Source of the DNA: Apostichopus japonicus
Taxonomy: Eukaryota > Echinodermata > Holothuroidea > Aspidochirotida > Stichopodidae
Direction of reading: 5' to 3'
DNA: 64,000 bases
NCBI RefSeq assembly: GCF_037975245.1
Contig: NC_092577.1
Span: 23,524,398 to 23,588,397, forward strand
Shown in pieces: positions 33,968 through 45,239 of the stretch. The notes beneath the pieces were generated by a model, which saw only the letters and a list, made by a program, of their open reading frames with translations, made no database searches and had not been told where the DNA came from. Position numbers and translations under genes: made by a program. The first letter of the stretch is position 1. Each line of letters begins with the position of its first letter.

Positions 33968-34187
33968 GATACCGAAGGTGGCTATAGGCCACAGGGGAGT
34001 AACAAAAAACAAACTAACTAAAGACAGGATAGTGAAACTACAAACGATATACGAACTGAGGAAACCACACGAACACAAGCTATCACACCCGCCTGGCGGG
34101 AAGTACAGCACAGTACAATAACAGCTGTAATAGATGAAGAGCGAGAGCGAAAAAAACGTCCGCACTCCACGAAAGCCAACTGCCCAG

Positions 34188-35436
34188 ATTGTGTTTTAGT
34201 AGCCACGTAAGAATGTTGTCAAGGGTGCATGATTTACTTGCAAACCCCTTGACTAATTTCCGTACATCCTCCTCTGATATCTGATCAAATTCATTAAACA
34301 TTTCCAAGTCGGTAGGCAGTTCATTGATCTCATTGGTAGCCTTATCATTGTCAGGCAGCTGCTCATCAAGAGCATTACGGATTTCATCAACCTTGTCCTT
34401 GAAGAATGTGGCAAAGTCATTTGCCAGAAGTTGAGGTGAATCGGATTGAGGAAGAATTCTACGGTTTTTGTTGAGCAAGGAGTTGAGTCAATTGGTTGAC
34501 TCTATCCCTCTGATTTTCATAAGCCATACGATCGATCTCAGTACCCGATTTGCGCCATTTTCGCTCAAATTTCCTTCTCAAACGTCTTTCAACAGTGATA
34601 TGGTTGCTTGGGTCGTAAGTGATGGCTGAATCAAAGCTGGTCAGCAGTTCCACAGGTGACTCACTAGATTGTATTTCACAAAACTTAGACGCAAGGTCTT
34701 TTTTAAAAGCATTGTGGTCCATACGCTGGAAGTTTCGGCAAGTAGTGACTGAGGCACAGATCTCTTGGTTTAGCACACAATGAATCATGTGATGATCAGA
34801 TAAAGAGTTAACTGTCACCTTAAATTCATTGTTTAATTTATCATCACAGCGTGTTATAACAAGATCCAGAGTATGTCCAGACCTATGTGTAGGCTCGTGA
34901 ATGTGCTGGTACAAACCAGAAGAAACAAGAGATGCGTTAAATTTCTTAACAACTGGGTGATCAGGCTTGTTCAACATGGATGTTGAAGTCACCTAGTATG
35001 AATAATCTGCTTCTTAAAGATGATATGTTGGGAAAGGATCAGGGCGATAAACGACAACATATGTAATACCATTTATCGGGTCTGTGATGCAAGCATATTC
35101 AAAGGTATGAGCAATCACATTAGTTTTGAATGTCCGAAATTTCATTGCTGTTTTACAAACTATCGCAATACCTCCGTGGTCATCAGTACCTCTTGGATAA
35201 TTTAAGAACGAGTATGTTGGTGGTGTGCATTCTTCAATGGTAACAGCATCATTTTCATTCAAGCACGATTCTGTTATGCACAAAACATCAATATCATGCT
35301 CAATTAGGTAGTCACTTAAAAATGTGGTTTTATTTCCGACAGACCGGGTGTTCCAAAGGCACATTGTAACCTTTTTCTTGATGGTAGTTGTGTTTATAGT
35401 AGAGGAATTGCGGACAGTTTCTAAATTTGTGGATTC
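34188..35436 (-). pseudogene. Family D endonuclease and linker region
   Basis: APE-type endonuclease blocks: LWNTRSVGNKTTFLSDYL, DVLCITESCLNENDAV and GTDDHGGIAIVCK (35364-35130). GDFNIHV appears across a 1-nt shift near 34980, followed by THRSGHTLDLVITR (about 34890-34850) and LSDHHMIHC. A linker continues to 34200 (FNEFDQISEEDVRKLVKGF, then TWLLKHN). The frame is broken at least twice. It ends at the 5' end of the A insertion. Confidence 0.8.
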
Positions 35437-35709
35437 TTTTATATCTTGGAAAAGGTGTAAGGAAAACCGAAAGGTTCCAAGAGAGACATATTATAGAGAA
35501 CCCGGAGACGGTCTTTCGTGGTCAACAGCCTGAGTGTGTCTGAGTAGTTTATTTTCATTACATTATTAGAATACAATACATTGGTATGCATGGCCTTTCA
35601 TAAGGTATGCACGGCCGTTCATAACACTTAGGGTGGTGTGCACACGATCTACATATTGCACACGAACTTCTTTTATTTGCACATGTTACTAAACTCTTAA
35701 TATATAACA
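35437..35709 (-). repeat. gypsy 3' LTR
   Basis: Matches 42103-42374. On the minus strand a purine tract CAAGGGAGGAT lies just upstream (35710-35722), the likely polypurine tract. Confidence 0.9.
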
Positions 35710-35956
35710 ATCCTCCCTTGTAGCTAAGAGACCACTATTTTATTATTGCAACAACGAACATATAATATAGCAAAATATTCACGGAAAATATAAATTCACT
35801 TTGACAAGTTATCTACTACAAAAATACTACACGACTAAACTATTGGAGATATCAAAATATACAATTTTCACAATACACAAACCAATAACATCACTGACAT
35901 ACCGAATCATAAAACATGATATCAAAATACAATATTGATGTCTGTCGAACATAAAG

Positions 35957-36250
35957 TTACAAATTTAAAAACTTAGGTGGTCGGACAACTCTACCGGACC
36001 TGGTTTTGACGACACAAGAATCTCCAGGACTAGAAAGTTTTGAAGTAGGTTTGGTTCTTGCTGGCGTAGAAATAGGGGTTTGCTCATCAAAGTTTTGCCA
36101 TTTAGAATCAATAGGAATATTAGATGAAGCTTTAGATGGAGAGGTAATAACAGATGGTGAGGGATGTGGCTTGATTTCTGGAACCATAGAAAAGTATGTG
36201 GTACAGAAGGAAACTTTACTGCACTGGGTGAAAACCTGGTATCCTTATTT
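35957..36250 (-). pseudogene. gypsy polyprotein C-terminal tail
   Basis: MVPEIKPHPSPSVITSPSK.. to RSGRVVRPPKFLNL and a stop at 35957. This is the low-complexity, basic end after the integrase, comparable to 17334-17618 in the other gypsy element. It is cut off from the integrase by the LINE insertion. Confidence 0.65.
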
Positions 36251-36254
36251 GGAT

Positions 36255-38273
36255 TTTCAATATCCATTTAGAGTATTGCAAGCAACGGAATATTGTCAAC
36301 AAGTTGATCCGACATGCCAAGATAGAATATTTCTCTGCTCAAGTAGATTTGTGCACAGGTGATCAAAAGAAACTACTTGAAATAGTAAACAGTCTTCTAC
36401 ATAGATCAAGAAACACTGTTCTTCCAACATCTGTCTCAAACAATGCTCTTGCAAATAACTTCAGAAAATTGAAACTATACGTAAATCATTTATTACTGAC
36501 TCTCTGAAAGATTCTTCTGAATTTCAGAAGGAAGAAAAACTCATTTCAAAATTATCTTTATTTCGTCTTACAAATACTCAAGAAGTTAATAATGTTATTA
36601 TGAATTCACCTTCAAAGTCTTGTGAACTTGACCCATTACCTACATACTTGCTTAAGAAATGTATAACTGTGATTGTGCCATATATATCTATTATCATTAA
36701 CAAATCCACTCAACGAGGTGTTTTTCCTGATAGCCTTAAGGTTGCACATATTCGGCCACTTCTTAAGAAAGATGGCTTACATAAAGAAAGTTTTAAGAAT
36801 TACAGACCAGTGGCAAACCTAAAATTCTTGGGGAAAACTATTGAACGCATTATTTCTAGTCGCATTACTGATCATATGAATACCAATGATGTCTATGATC
36901 CATTTCAATCTGCTTATAGGGCTAACCATGGTATTGAGACTGCTCTACTTCGAGTAAGCAGTGATATACTTTCTGAAATGGATAATGGTAGAATAGTGGC
37001 TATGGTCCTTTTAGACTTGAGTGCCGCATTCGACACTGTGGACCATGAAATTCTGCTTTCGCGTTTGAATAGTTTCGTGGGTATTGATGCTGTTGCTCTG
37101 GAGTGGTGCAACTCTTACTTAAACAGACGACCTCAATATCTTTGTATTGGGGATGAATTATCCAATCCTGTATACATGGATTATTCAGTTCCACAGGGTT
37201 CAGTCCTTGGACCTCAGTGGTTCCCTATTTATACACTTCCAATTCGTAGAATTTTGGTGAAGCACAATATTTCATATCACGTTTATGCAGACGATACCCA
37301 GATTTACATTGATTTCAGTCCTTCTCAAGATGAGAGTGTTAAAGCCATCAGATGCCTTGAGAGTTGCATCAATGATATCCGTTTGTGGATGAGACGTAAT
37401 TTTTTGAAGCTTAATGAAGAAAAAACTGAGTTTTTGCTTTTTGGTTCTTGTCATCAGCTTGCTAAAATTAATATTCCTTTCATATCAATTGGTAATGTTC
37501 AGGTTCGCCCTTCCACTCATGCGCGTAATCTTGGTGTAATTTTCGATTCCAATATGTCTATGAAACGCCACATTTCCAAAATAACAAGTTCTGCTGCATT
37601 TCATCTCAGAGGCATCTACAAATTACGAAACTATTTAAATGATAAGGCAACTGAACAAATTGTACATTCTTTTATCACTTCAAGGTTGGATATGGGCAAT
37701 TCCTTACTCCTCGGTCTTCCACATGAACAGATTCATAGACTCCAATTAATCCAAAACTCAGCTGCACGTATTGTAACTCATTCTCATAAGCATTGTCATA
37801 TCCACCCTGTCTTAAAAAACCTGCACTGGCTACCTGTAAAATATCGTATTATGTATAAAATTCTCCTTATTGTTTATAAATCACTTAAAGGACATGGTCC
37901 AATGTATATTTCTGACTTATTACATATTTATGTCCCCTCTCGTAATCTAAGATCCACCTCTCAATTTTTATTATCTGAAATTAAGTCCAAACATTCTTGG
38001 GGGGATAGGTCATTTATTGTTTCTGCCCCTCGCTTATGGAACCAACTTCCCTTAAAAATGAGAAAAACATCTACTCTCTCTAACTTTAAGAAGAGCATAA
38101 AATCACACTTAATGACAAAAGCTTTTATATGATCTTATACCATTAAGTTTTTCTTCTGTCATTGTTTTGTATTATTCTGTATTATTTGTATCATTTCTCA
38201 TTGTCATTTGCGCCATGAACATTCTTTGAGTGGTGTGTGCGCATTATAAGTCTTATTATTATTATTATTTCAG
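36255..38273 (+). mobile_element. Family E LINE (CR1/jockey group), 5'-truncated
   Basis: Starts within the endonuclease-RT linker (NKLIRHAKIEYFSAQVDLC frame near 36303) and ends in an (ATT)n tail (38256-38272), the kind of microsatellite tail common in CR1/L2-like elements. It is inserted in the gypsy polyprotein between the integrase and its C-terminal tail. The target duplication is not clear. Confidence 0.85.
36600..38132 (+). pseudogene. Family E reverse transcriptase (510-codon open fragment)
   Basis: RT motifs in order: FPDSLKVAHIRPLLKKDG, NYRPVANLKFLGKTIERI, FQSAYRANHGIETALLRV, VLLDLSAAFDTVDH (first catalytic Asp), VPQGSVLGPQWFPIY (Gly-Pro block), YHVYADDTQIYI (Y-A-D-D, about residues 224-227) and FLKLNEEKTEFLLF. 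C-terminal blocks GIYKLRNYL and LHWLPVKYRI follow, and the protein ends RLWNQLPLKMRKTSTLSNFK. It would copy LINE RNA at the target. The catalytic residues are intact over one open frame, but the endonuclease and a true start are missing, so it cannot act alone. Confidence 0.85.
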
Positions 38274-39623
38274 GATTAGCATTTTGACGTTTAGAATCAT
38301 CATGCCTAAGGTGATTAGCATGCACATACCGACGGTTGTTCCCTGGTGTTCTAACCGCATAGGTTTGTGGACCTTTAACCTCAGGTATCCACTTAACCTT
38401 TCCTCCTCTCAAATGTCGGACTTTTACCGACTGATATAGGTCGAAGGATATCATTTTCGGATTTACACCATCTTGATAGAATTTAGATCTAGCCTGACGG
38501 TACTCGACCGAACGTTTTAGAGATGGCTTAACAAGTGTAAACTTGGTTCGGGGAGCTCTTTTCAAAAAGAGCTCTGCTGGGGTCTTTTCAGTAGTTGTGT
38601 GGGGAATATTTCTATACTGAAATAGAATGTGTGCAACCTTATGCTGTAAACTAGCAAACTTTGTTTCTGATTTCTTAAACATTCTCTTGAAAGTTTGAAC
38701 ATGTCTTTCTGCCAAGCCATTGCTAGAAGGGTGGTATGGAGGGGTCAAAGTGTGTTGAACAGAGTTAGTTTGAAGAAAACTTTTGAATTCCTCTGCAATG
38801 AACTGTGGACCATTATCAGTCACAACTTGTACAGGAAGACCAAACTGAGCAAATACTGTTCGAAACTTGGAAACCGTAGCCGAAGCTGTTGTACTCGACA
38901 TGGGAAAACTTCAAGCCACTTAGAATGACTATCAACCAGTAACAGAAACTGTTGGCCATTAATTTCTGGAAAATCTAGGTGAATTCTCTGCCATGGTTCG
39001 GTAGCCCAAGGCCAAAAAATTAGGGGTGTTTTCCTTGGGGTGTTCTGTTCATTTTAACAAACAGAACAATATCTAACTAGGTCCTCAATGTCATAATCCA
39101 TGCCTGGCCACCAGACAAAAGATCTACCCAGAGATTTCATACGAGACATACCGGTGTGACAATCATGCAATTCATTTAAAATGTGTTGCTGACATTGTTG
39201 CGGAATAATAACACGTCCACCCCATAATATGCAACCATTTTCTAATGAAAGCTCTAACCGTCTTGTCCAATATGGTTTCAATTCCTCCTCCTCACAATGT
39301 TTTGGCCATCCAGACAAGGTATATTCGTATACTTTTGTTAAAACAATGTCTTTGTTAGTGGCCTTCGCAATCGTCTCAGCTGTAACAGGAAGCTGATCGA
39401 CTACGGTAGAAAAAACATAACATTCATCAGGATCTTTAATTTGAGTTAATTTGTCTTGTAATGGCAATCTACTTAAAAGATCCGCATTGGCGTTTTGTGT
39501 AGAAGTGCGATATTGATAACCCGCTAAAATTAGAGCCCAGCGTTGCATCCGCGCTGCAGCTAAAGGCGGTATCGCTGACTTTGGACCAAATATGCGGGTC
39601 AAAGGTTGGTGGTCTGTCACCAA
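38191..39623 (-). pseudogene. gypsy RNase H end and integrase
   Basis: 39623-39054 begins MVTDHQPLTRIFGPKSAIPP and includes NADLLSRLP. The integrase zinc region ends HDCHTGMSRMKSLGRSFVWW..CSVC. After stops around 39050 the integrase core continues (HSKWLEVFPMSSTTASATV and VVTDNGPQFIAEEF near 38820, then PSSNGLAERHVQTFKR), giving the usual D,D,E residues. A chromodomain is not evident. The last residues run into the (ATT)n tail of family E, so the end is artificial. Confidence 0.8.
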
Positions 39624-39756
39624 GGTAAATTTACGACCGTAAAGATACAGGTGGAACTTCTTTAACCCGAATATTATAGCAAGCCCCTCTTTATCAATTT
39701 GGGCATAGTTTTTCTCTGCTGAACTGAGTGTCCTGGAAGCATATGCTATAGGACGC

Positions 39757-41221
39757 TCAGTACCATCGCTTAAACTTGTGGCTTATAATCGCACCTAACC
39801 CATAGGGACTCGCGTCTACGCTCAATACCAGTGTTTTCGTAGGGTCATAATGAATTAGTACTTTATCACCTGTTAGGACAGTTTTTACATACATAAAAGC
39901 TTGCTCGCACTCGTTGGACCAACTCCATTCCGACTTGTGTTGCAGCAATGTATACAAGGGGTGAAGTTTGGAAGCTAAATTTTCAACAAACTTGCCATAG
40001 TAATTAACTATTCCCAAAAACGACTTTAGCTCTGAAACATTGGTAGGTCTTGGCGCACGCATTATTGCTTCAATTTTGTCTTGAACTGGTTGGATGCCCT
40101 TACCGCTTCGATCATGACCTAAATATTGGACTTGTGGTTTGAAGAATTGACATTTGCTTGCATTTAAGCGCACATTAGAATCTTAAGATGTTCTTCGACA
40201 TTGTTTGTCGCAACAACAATATCATCCACATAACAAAATACATGAGGAATACCAGTCAATATTTTGTCCATAGTGGATTGAAATAGCACAGGAGCCGTTT
40301 TTACGCCGAAACAGAGACGCTTAGGAGCTAATAAACCTTTATGCGTATTCAAAACTAGCAACTGCGCCGATTCTGCATCTAAAACAATTGATTGAATGCA
40401 CCAGTTAGATCGATTACAGAATATACTTTGGGTTGTGAGCCTTCCTGAGCCAATTTCGCAAAAAAATCTTGTACATTAGGAAGCTTATACCCATCATCTT
40501 CAATTACACTATTGACCTGTTTGTAGTCTCCACAGACCCTTACAGATCCATTTGCTTTAGGTACATGTACAGTGGGGGACGCCCACTTACTAGACGTTAC
40601 TGGGGTTAGGATATCTGCTTTATCAGAAAATAGTTTACAATGCTTCTCTACAAGCTCACGAAAACCTTCAGGATCACAAGGTTGGCAAGTAGGAAGCACA
40701 ATTTCAGATTTTCTTAAAGCACCAATGTCCCCCAAGTGATTTTGACCTTTTTGTCTTAACTGCGGTTCGGATTTCACAGTGAATATTTGGTTCCAATCTA
40801 AGTTTATCTTTTGCAATAAATCTCGACCAAACAAAGATGGGCATTTACCTTGTACAATAATGATATCAGCCAGGTGGGAAGGGCTAGACTTAAACTTAAC
40901 AGGTACACTAACGTAGCCTAATGTAGGAATTAGCTCACTTGTATAACTGCGTAAAGCAAAATCACACTTCTTTAAAGGGTACATATTGGCTAACTCTGAC
41001 ATGTAAGCAGATTCTGAAATCGTTGACCTAGTAGCACCAGTGTCAATTTCCATTGAAATATTCTCTGCCTTCCCTTTCCCTACCGACATACGAATCATGT
41101 AAGGTGACACACTGTAATTACTAGTGACATTGTATAGTCCAAAACCTTCAGACTGGTACCTTTCATCCTGAACACCATCAAGATACACGCTGTCCTCTGC
41201 CTCCTGATTGCCATCGGCCAC
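39757..41221 (-). pseudogene. gypsy protease and reverse transcriptase
   Basis: Protease block SMEIDTGATRSTISESAYM lies near 41055-41000. RT blocks are SKWASPTVHVPKANGSVRVC and YKQVNSVIEDDGYKLPNVQD (40598-40480), IDLTGAFNQLF (40412), LAPKRLCFGVKTAPVLFQST and the catalytic YVDD in VFCYVDDIVVATN (40235-40205). RNase H follows (LVLSVDASPYGLGAIISH near 39820-39770). Stops at about 40378 and 40164 break it. The family uses this enzyme to make cDNA. Confidence 0.85.
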
Positions 41222-41280
41222 GTGTTTGGTATTAGCATGTCCCGCTTTGAAATAATTTGGTCTTAACCCTCCTCTGTGCC

Positions 41281-42043
41281 TGGTGTTGGTATTTTAACTG
41301 GAACCATGTTGTCCTCCAAAGCGACATACCCGCTGTAAGTGACGTTTCCGTTTACAGTTATGGCACGTAACTTCCTTGTATGGGCAATCAGCTCGCTTGT
41401 GTTCACCTCCACAGCCTTTACATTTGTAACGAAATGAGCCTCGACTGCCATGAGCTTTGCCTTTGAAGCGATGGGTTGGTTGTCCACTATACACGGCATT
41501 GGTTGCGTCTATATTAGTTGTATGCAGGTAATCTTTGGTAGCAATATAAGACATTTCATCAGCTAAGCATTTATTTTTAGCCTTGTCAAAAGTTAGATCA
41601 GCCATAGATAGTAGATGCGTTTGAGTTTTCGACATTTTGGCATGTAATCCACAAACCAAACGGTCACGTAGGGCTTCTTCCAAAAAGGTCCCGAAATTGC
41701 AATGGGCACTTACGTTTTTGAGTCTGACTACGAAGCAGGATATAGATTCGTTCTCCCTTGGGTAGCTGTCCAAAATCTATGTCTTTCTGCGATGACGATT
41801 GGACGTGGTGAATAGTGATCCTGTAGTAGTTGCTTTAAATCTCCGTAACTCTTAGTGTTCGTGAGGACTACATAAATCTTTCAATTATCGGTAGGCGATT
41901 ACACCCACCACAGCAAGGAAAAAGTTAGCAGGTTTTTCCTCTGCTACATCATTCGCTGCGATGAAAGCGTAACATCTATCTGCGTAATCTGCAAACAGTT
42001 CCAGCTTTTCGTCGAAAACTCCGACATGGCCGAAAACAGCCAT
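41281..42043 (-). pseudogene. gypsy gag with two zinc knuckles
   Basis: Starts MAVFGHVGVFDEKLELF at 42043, reads to a TAA near 41888, and resumes in another frame near 41773 (YPRENESISCFVVRLK). Two zinc motifs follow near 41430-41330: CKGCGGEHKRADC (C-x2-C-x3-H-x4-C) and CHNCKRKRHLQRVC (C-x2-C-x4-H-x4-C). In the family it forms the particle that packages RNA. Stops and frameshifts inactivate it. Confidence 0.8.
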
Positions 42044-42079
42044 TATTTCATTGGCTTCGTTTAGCGTATATTATTTAAC

Positions 42080-42102
42080 AGCATCCCATCCTCGTCGCCA
42101 AT
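42080..42102 (-). promoter_or_regulatory. gypsy primer-binding site
   Basis: Directly next to the 5' LTR, the minus strand reads TTGGCGACGAGGATGGGATG. A TGGCGACGAGG-type sequence right after the LTR is the usual layout for a tRNA primer site in metazoan gypsy elements. I cannot name the tRNA. Confidence 0.65.
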
Positions 42103-42374
42103 TTTATATCTTGGAAAAGGTGTAAGGAAAACCGAAAGATTCCAAGAGAGACATACTATAGAGAACCCGGAGACGGTCTTTCGTGGTCAACAGCCTGAGT
42201 GTGTCTGAGTAGTTTATTTTCATTACATTATTAGAATACAATATATTGGTATGCATGGCCTTTCATAAGGTATGCACGGCCGTTCATAATACTTAGGGTG
42301 GTGTGCACACGATCTACATATTGCACACGAACTTCTTTTATTTGCACATGTTACTCAACTCTTAATATATAACA
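42103..42374 (-). repeat. gypsy 5' LTR
   Basis: Starts TGTTATATATTAAGAGTTGAG on minus and is close to identical to 35437-35709. Bounded outside by GATTC. Confidence 0.9.
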
Positions 42375-43065
42375 GATTCCAATGTGAAATTTGGAATATG
42401 TTGTCTATACCAAGAGTCACTAAATGTCTCCATAAAGTACCATTGGTATTCGCATGTAGTAGTACATTACACTGGAAGTTAGTGCAGTGGAGTAGGATGC
42501 ACACAGCAAAAGCCAACTTGGTGTAAGCCATTGTGTCATAGGAAGAAATCCATTGTATCATCCCAGCGGCGGATCCAGGATTTCGCCGAAGGTGGGCCCA
42601 GATGGGAAATGCTTAATCGTCTTCCTGGGGGAGGGGTCTAAGGGGAGTGGGTCCCCCCCTTTGGAAAATTTCACAAAATATGGAGGTCCTCGGTGCAATC
42701 TGGTGCTACTTTTCGTGAAAGTTTGCAGTAAAATTTATTTCCAATAAATCATGTATTCATGGTTTGCCGGGCATATATTTGCAATTTCGAGCAATGAGCT
42801 GGGATTTACGTCTTTGGGGAGTAGGTGGTGATGCAAACTACTTTTTACCAGGCTACTCCAGGCCATTTCATCTTGGATGCCCCCTTCCAGATGGAGACTA
42901 TTGAGTGCCCCTCTCACCTTCACTTTATCAGAATGATGGTGTACTCTTTTTGCAAATTTATTTTACAAAAAATTACACGCACAGTGGCGTAGCTAGGATT
43001 TTTTGAGTGGGGGGCCATGGGGGGCTGTTCTTTCTTGTGGGGGGGGGGGGCCGAAGGTTACTATC

Positions 43066-43152
43066 TAAGCGGAGCGCCACCTTGGTTGGCGCGGAGCGTA
43101 CAGATAAAATTTGAGATTTCAGCACCCCCCAGATCGCAGGAGATGGCACCTG
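43066..43152 (-). repeat. Dispersed repeat R1 (inverted)
   Basis: CTATCTAAGCGGAGCGCC..TTGGCGCGGAGCGTACAG..CCCCCCAGATCGCAGGAGATGGCACC is the reverse of the repeat at 11936-12110. Confidence 0.75.
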
Positions 43153-43568
43153 TGAGGCAAAATAGCAAGCAAAAAGATGTGCAGATTTGGTGACAGAAAT
43201 GCAAAAAAAGTTTTCTCTTTCATGCTGACTGGCCTTGCCAACTCAGCCAGACTTTAACTTGAGGGAAGTTGGCATCATTTGTCGTTTCAAGCTGTCAAGG
43301 CCTTTCTCCCAACTCAAACCCCTGTGGGCTACCGGTAGGTTTGCAGGATATGCCCACATGTGGACTTAAATAGCATTAGAGGAAGGGGATGGAAGACTAA
43401 CACGCATCGATGTTTCGGTAATGGTCCACATTGGTGGCTCGGTGCTAATTAGGCCATTTATTTGGTTTCTAGAGGCAGCTGTCATCAGAATGAGGGCTTT
43501 TGTGCCAATCGATGACCGATAACATGTATTGGTATGTAAATTTCTTCTTCATATATCTAGCAATACTC

Positions 43569-43757
43569 TAAAAACAAATGAGTGGATTTCATTCCATTGG
43601 AGTGATCACTCGGCGCACTTCAAATTAAGAGTGAAATTTAACTCTATTGGACTTAACCCTCACTCCTAATATGAGTGAATATGAGTGGAAATTCACTCTT
43701 ATACCGGAATGTGCTCAGTGATCACTCCCATGGAGTGAAATTCACCTATGTTTTTAT
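43569..43757. mobile_element. Palindromic MITE-like element (~190 bp)
   Basis: Arms of ~45 bp are inverted copies: left TTCCATTGGAGTGATCACTC and right GTGATCACTCCCATGGAGTG. The whole can fold into a long hairpin with a GAGTGAA-rich loop. It is a non-autonomous element of unknown superfamily. Confidence 0.65.
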
Positions 43758-44091
43758 CAGTACAGTACAGTGCATATCATCATAGACGTACGTACTACGT
43801 ACGTTCGTATATCAGACGCACTCGATACCCACGATACGATACGGTCCTGGAGAAACAATTTCCACTCATCATTTTTTAAGGCGATATAGTAGTGAGTATT
43901 GAACAGGCACAGCCGCATGTTTGCAGGAATTTCACAATTCCCAATATTTTATATCTCTACCAGTAGTGTTTCGACAGTTTCGTGGGCATAAAAAAGTTGT
44001 TTTGTGGAATATTCAATGACATATCAGGGGCGGATGCAGGATTTGTGACAGGGGAGTCTGACTGGTCCAGCCGCGCCTGAACGTAAGACTA

Positions 44092-44186
44092 TGTAAGCGG
44101 AGCGCCATCATCGGTTGGCGCGGAGCGTACAAGAAAATGTTTGGCTTTACAAACCCCCCAGATGGCCGGAAACGGCACTTCCCAAG
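44092..44186 (-). repeat. Dispersed repeat R1 (inverted)
   Basis: CTATGTAAGCGGAGCGCCATCATCGGTTGGCGCGGAGCGTAC..CCCCCCAGATGGCCGGAAACGGCAC; same family as 43066-43152. Confidence 0.75.
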
Positions 44187-45239
44187 TATTCTAAGCAGCA
44201 TGTACCTAGCCTGAAAATATGGATCTCATGTCTGCAATTTCTCAATTGATGAGAAAAAAACAATGTGTGAAATATGGTATTACATATCAGATGAGTTGAG
44301 ATGATACAAAAATCATAATGCCTTTAGCCCCCAATCCCCTCCCGTTCCGTCACCACTGTTTGATGCAGGGCCGGATCCAGGATTCTGGAAGGGTGAGGGG
44401 TTTGCTCATGAAAAATTCGTTGGCGCATCCTAGCAGCCTACCGCTCTGTAACCTCACCGCCGAAAAAAATTCGAACACCACCATAATTTTGAAACTTTTC
44501 GGTCTGAAAATTGAGATCGTTAGGCATTTTCGGCACGTGTAGCACGCGTGCACACTATAGTTCATTTGACGGAAAAGACACCTGGGTGACTTGTGAGGAT
44601 AACCGCTTTTCTGACGTCCTACATGTTTAAAATTGGCGTTTAATTTAATTATTTTTTCTCTCTCTTTTTTTTTGGCCAAGAGCAGGGGGGTCCGGACCCC
44701 CCCCCCCCCCCCCGCTGGATCCGCGCCTGCATATATTCATTTGACTCGAGGCAATATATGAAAACCTGATACCTCGGCTCAGTACAAACGGAGCCAATCT
44801 TTTGATAGATTGTTGCGCTAGGTGGAAGCACTGAACATATTTTCAGCAGATATCGATATCGCGCAGCACAACAAGGTTCGTGGTATATGGTCGCAATCGT
44901 CGCATCGACCATTGCCATGCCATGCTGTGTGACCATTCTCATGATTACTACAGATATTGTATTTTCTTATTCTGCCAGATGCAGACGAGATAATTGTGTA
45001 ACTCTATTTCCCAAATTATTGAACAAAAAATATAAGTGAATCGCACTTATTTTTATTTTTTTACAACATTTTTTTTACCCCATTCCCAGTGGGGGCCAGT
45101 GGGGGGCAGCCTATTTCATGGGGGCCTCGGCCCCCAGGCCCCCCGTAGCTACGCCACTGATCACGCATGGGGCCCTTTCCCTCGAACGCGGTAAAAAAAA
45201 AATCAGGATTTTCAAAAAGCCCCCCCTGGATCCGCCCCT

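Larger units (their letters stand above)
28376..34187 (-). mobile_element. Nearly full-length family A copy, minus strand, carrying a Kolobok-like insertion
   Basis: The 5' end (CTGGGCAGTTGGCTTTCG on minus) is at 34187 and the 3' terminus at 28376. The leader, ORF1, ORF2 and 3' UTR are all present but decayed. A deletion near 28765-28775 removes part of the ORF2 C-terminus including the CCHC motif. ORF1 is interrupted by the TTAA-flanked element at 31641-33005. It lies within family D. Target duplication with D is not clear. Confidence 0.85.
35437..42374 (-). mobile_element. Ty3/gypsy LTR retrotransposon with both LTRs, minus strand
   Basis: LTRs of 273 and 272 bp (35437-35709 and 42103-42374) start TGTTATATATT on the minus strand. 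A perfect 5-bp duplication GATTC (35432-35436, 42375-42379) flanks the element. By eye the LTRs differ at about five positions, so insertion was fairly recent. The interior carries gag, protease, RT, RNase H and integrase in order, with stops, and a CR1-group LINE (36255-38273) in the 3' part. It is inserted in the start of family D ORF2. Confidence 0.9.
27290..42562 (-). mobile_element. Family D LINE (CR1/jockey group), split by A and gypsy insertions
   Basis: Three collinear minus-strand pieces: ORF2 start and first residues (42433-42375), endonuclease and linker (35436-34188), and RT C-terminal regions (28375-27290). The gypsy element (35437-42374) and an A copy (28376-34187) separate them. 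Across the gypsy insertion the frame reads METFSDSW.. NFTLES|TNLETVRN without a break once one GATTC duplication is removed. Frameshifts and loss of the catalytic RT box make it inactive. Confidence 0.8.
42562..45239. mobile_element. hAT-like non-autonomous insertion(s) with CAGGGGCGGATCCAGG ends
   Basis: Left end CAGCGGCGGATCCAGG (42562) and right end (reverse complement CAGGGGCGGATCCAGG, to 45239) are inverted termini. Flanks TATCATCC and CATGATCC are a degraded 8-bp duplication, since the uninterrupted sequence GTATCATCCACTTGAGC exists at 45390-45408. The interior is a patchwork of similar short repeats (42984 GTGGCGTAGCTAGG, 44028 GGGCGGATGCAGG, 44369 GGCCGGATCCAGG, 44713 inverse), so it may be several nested elements. 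No coding potential. Confidence 0.5.

Noticed and set aside
34083-34478. 131-codon ORF spanning 34187
   Set aside because: It joins the family D linker to the 5' leader of the A copy across the insertion junction, so it is an artefact.
42355-42561. Signal-peptide-like ORF (MAYTKLAFAVCILLHC)
   Set aside because: Lies in repeated 5' sequence upstream of family D ORF2 and overlaps its start in another frame. The similar ORF at 45380 is the same repeat.
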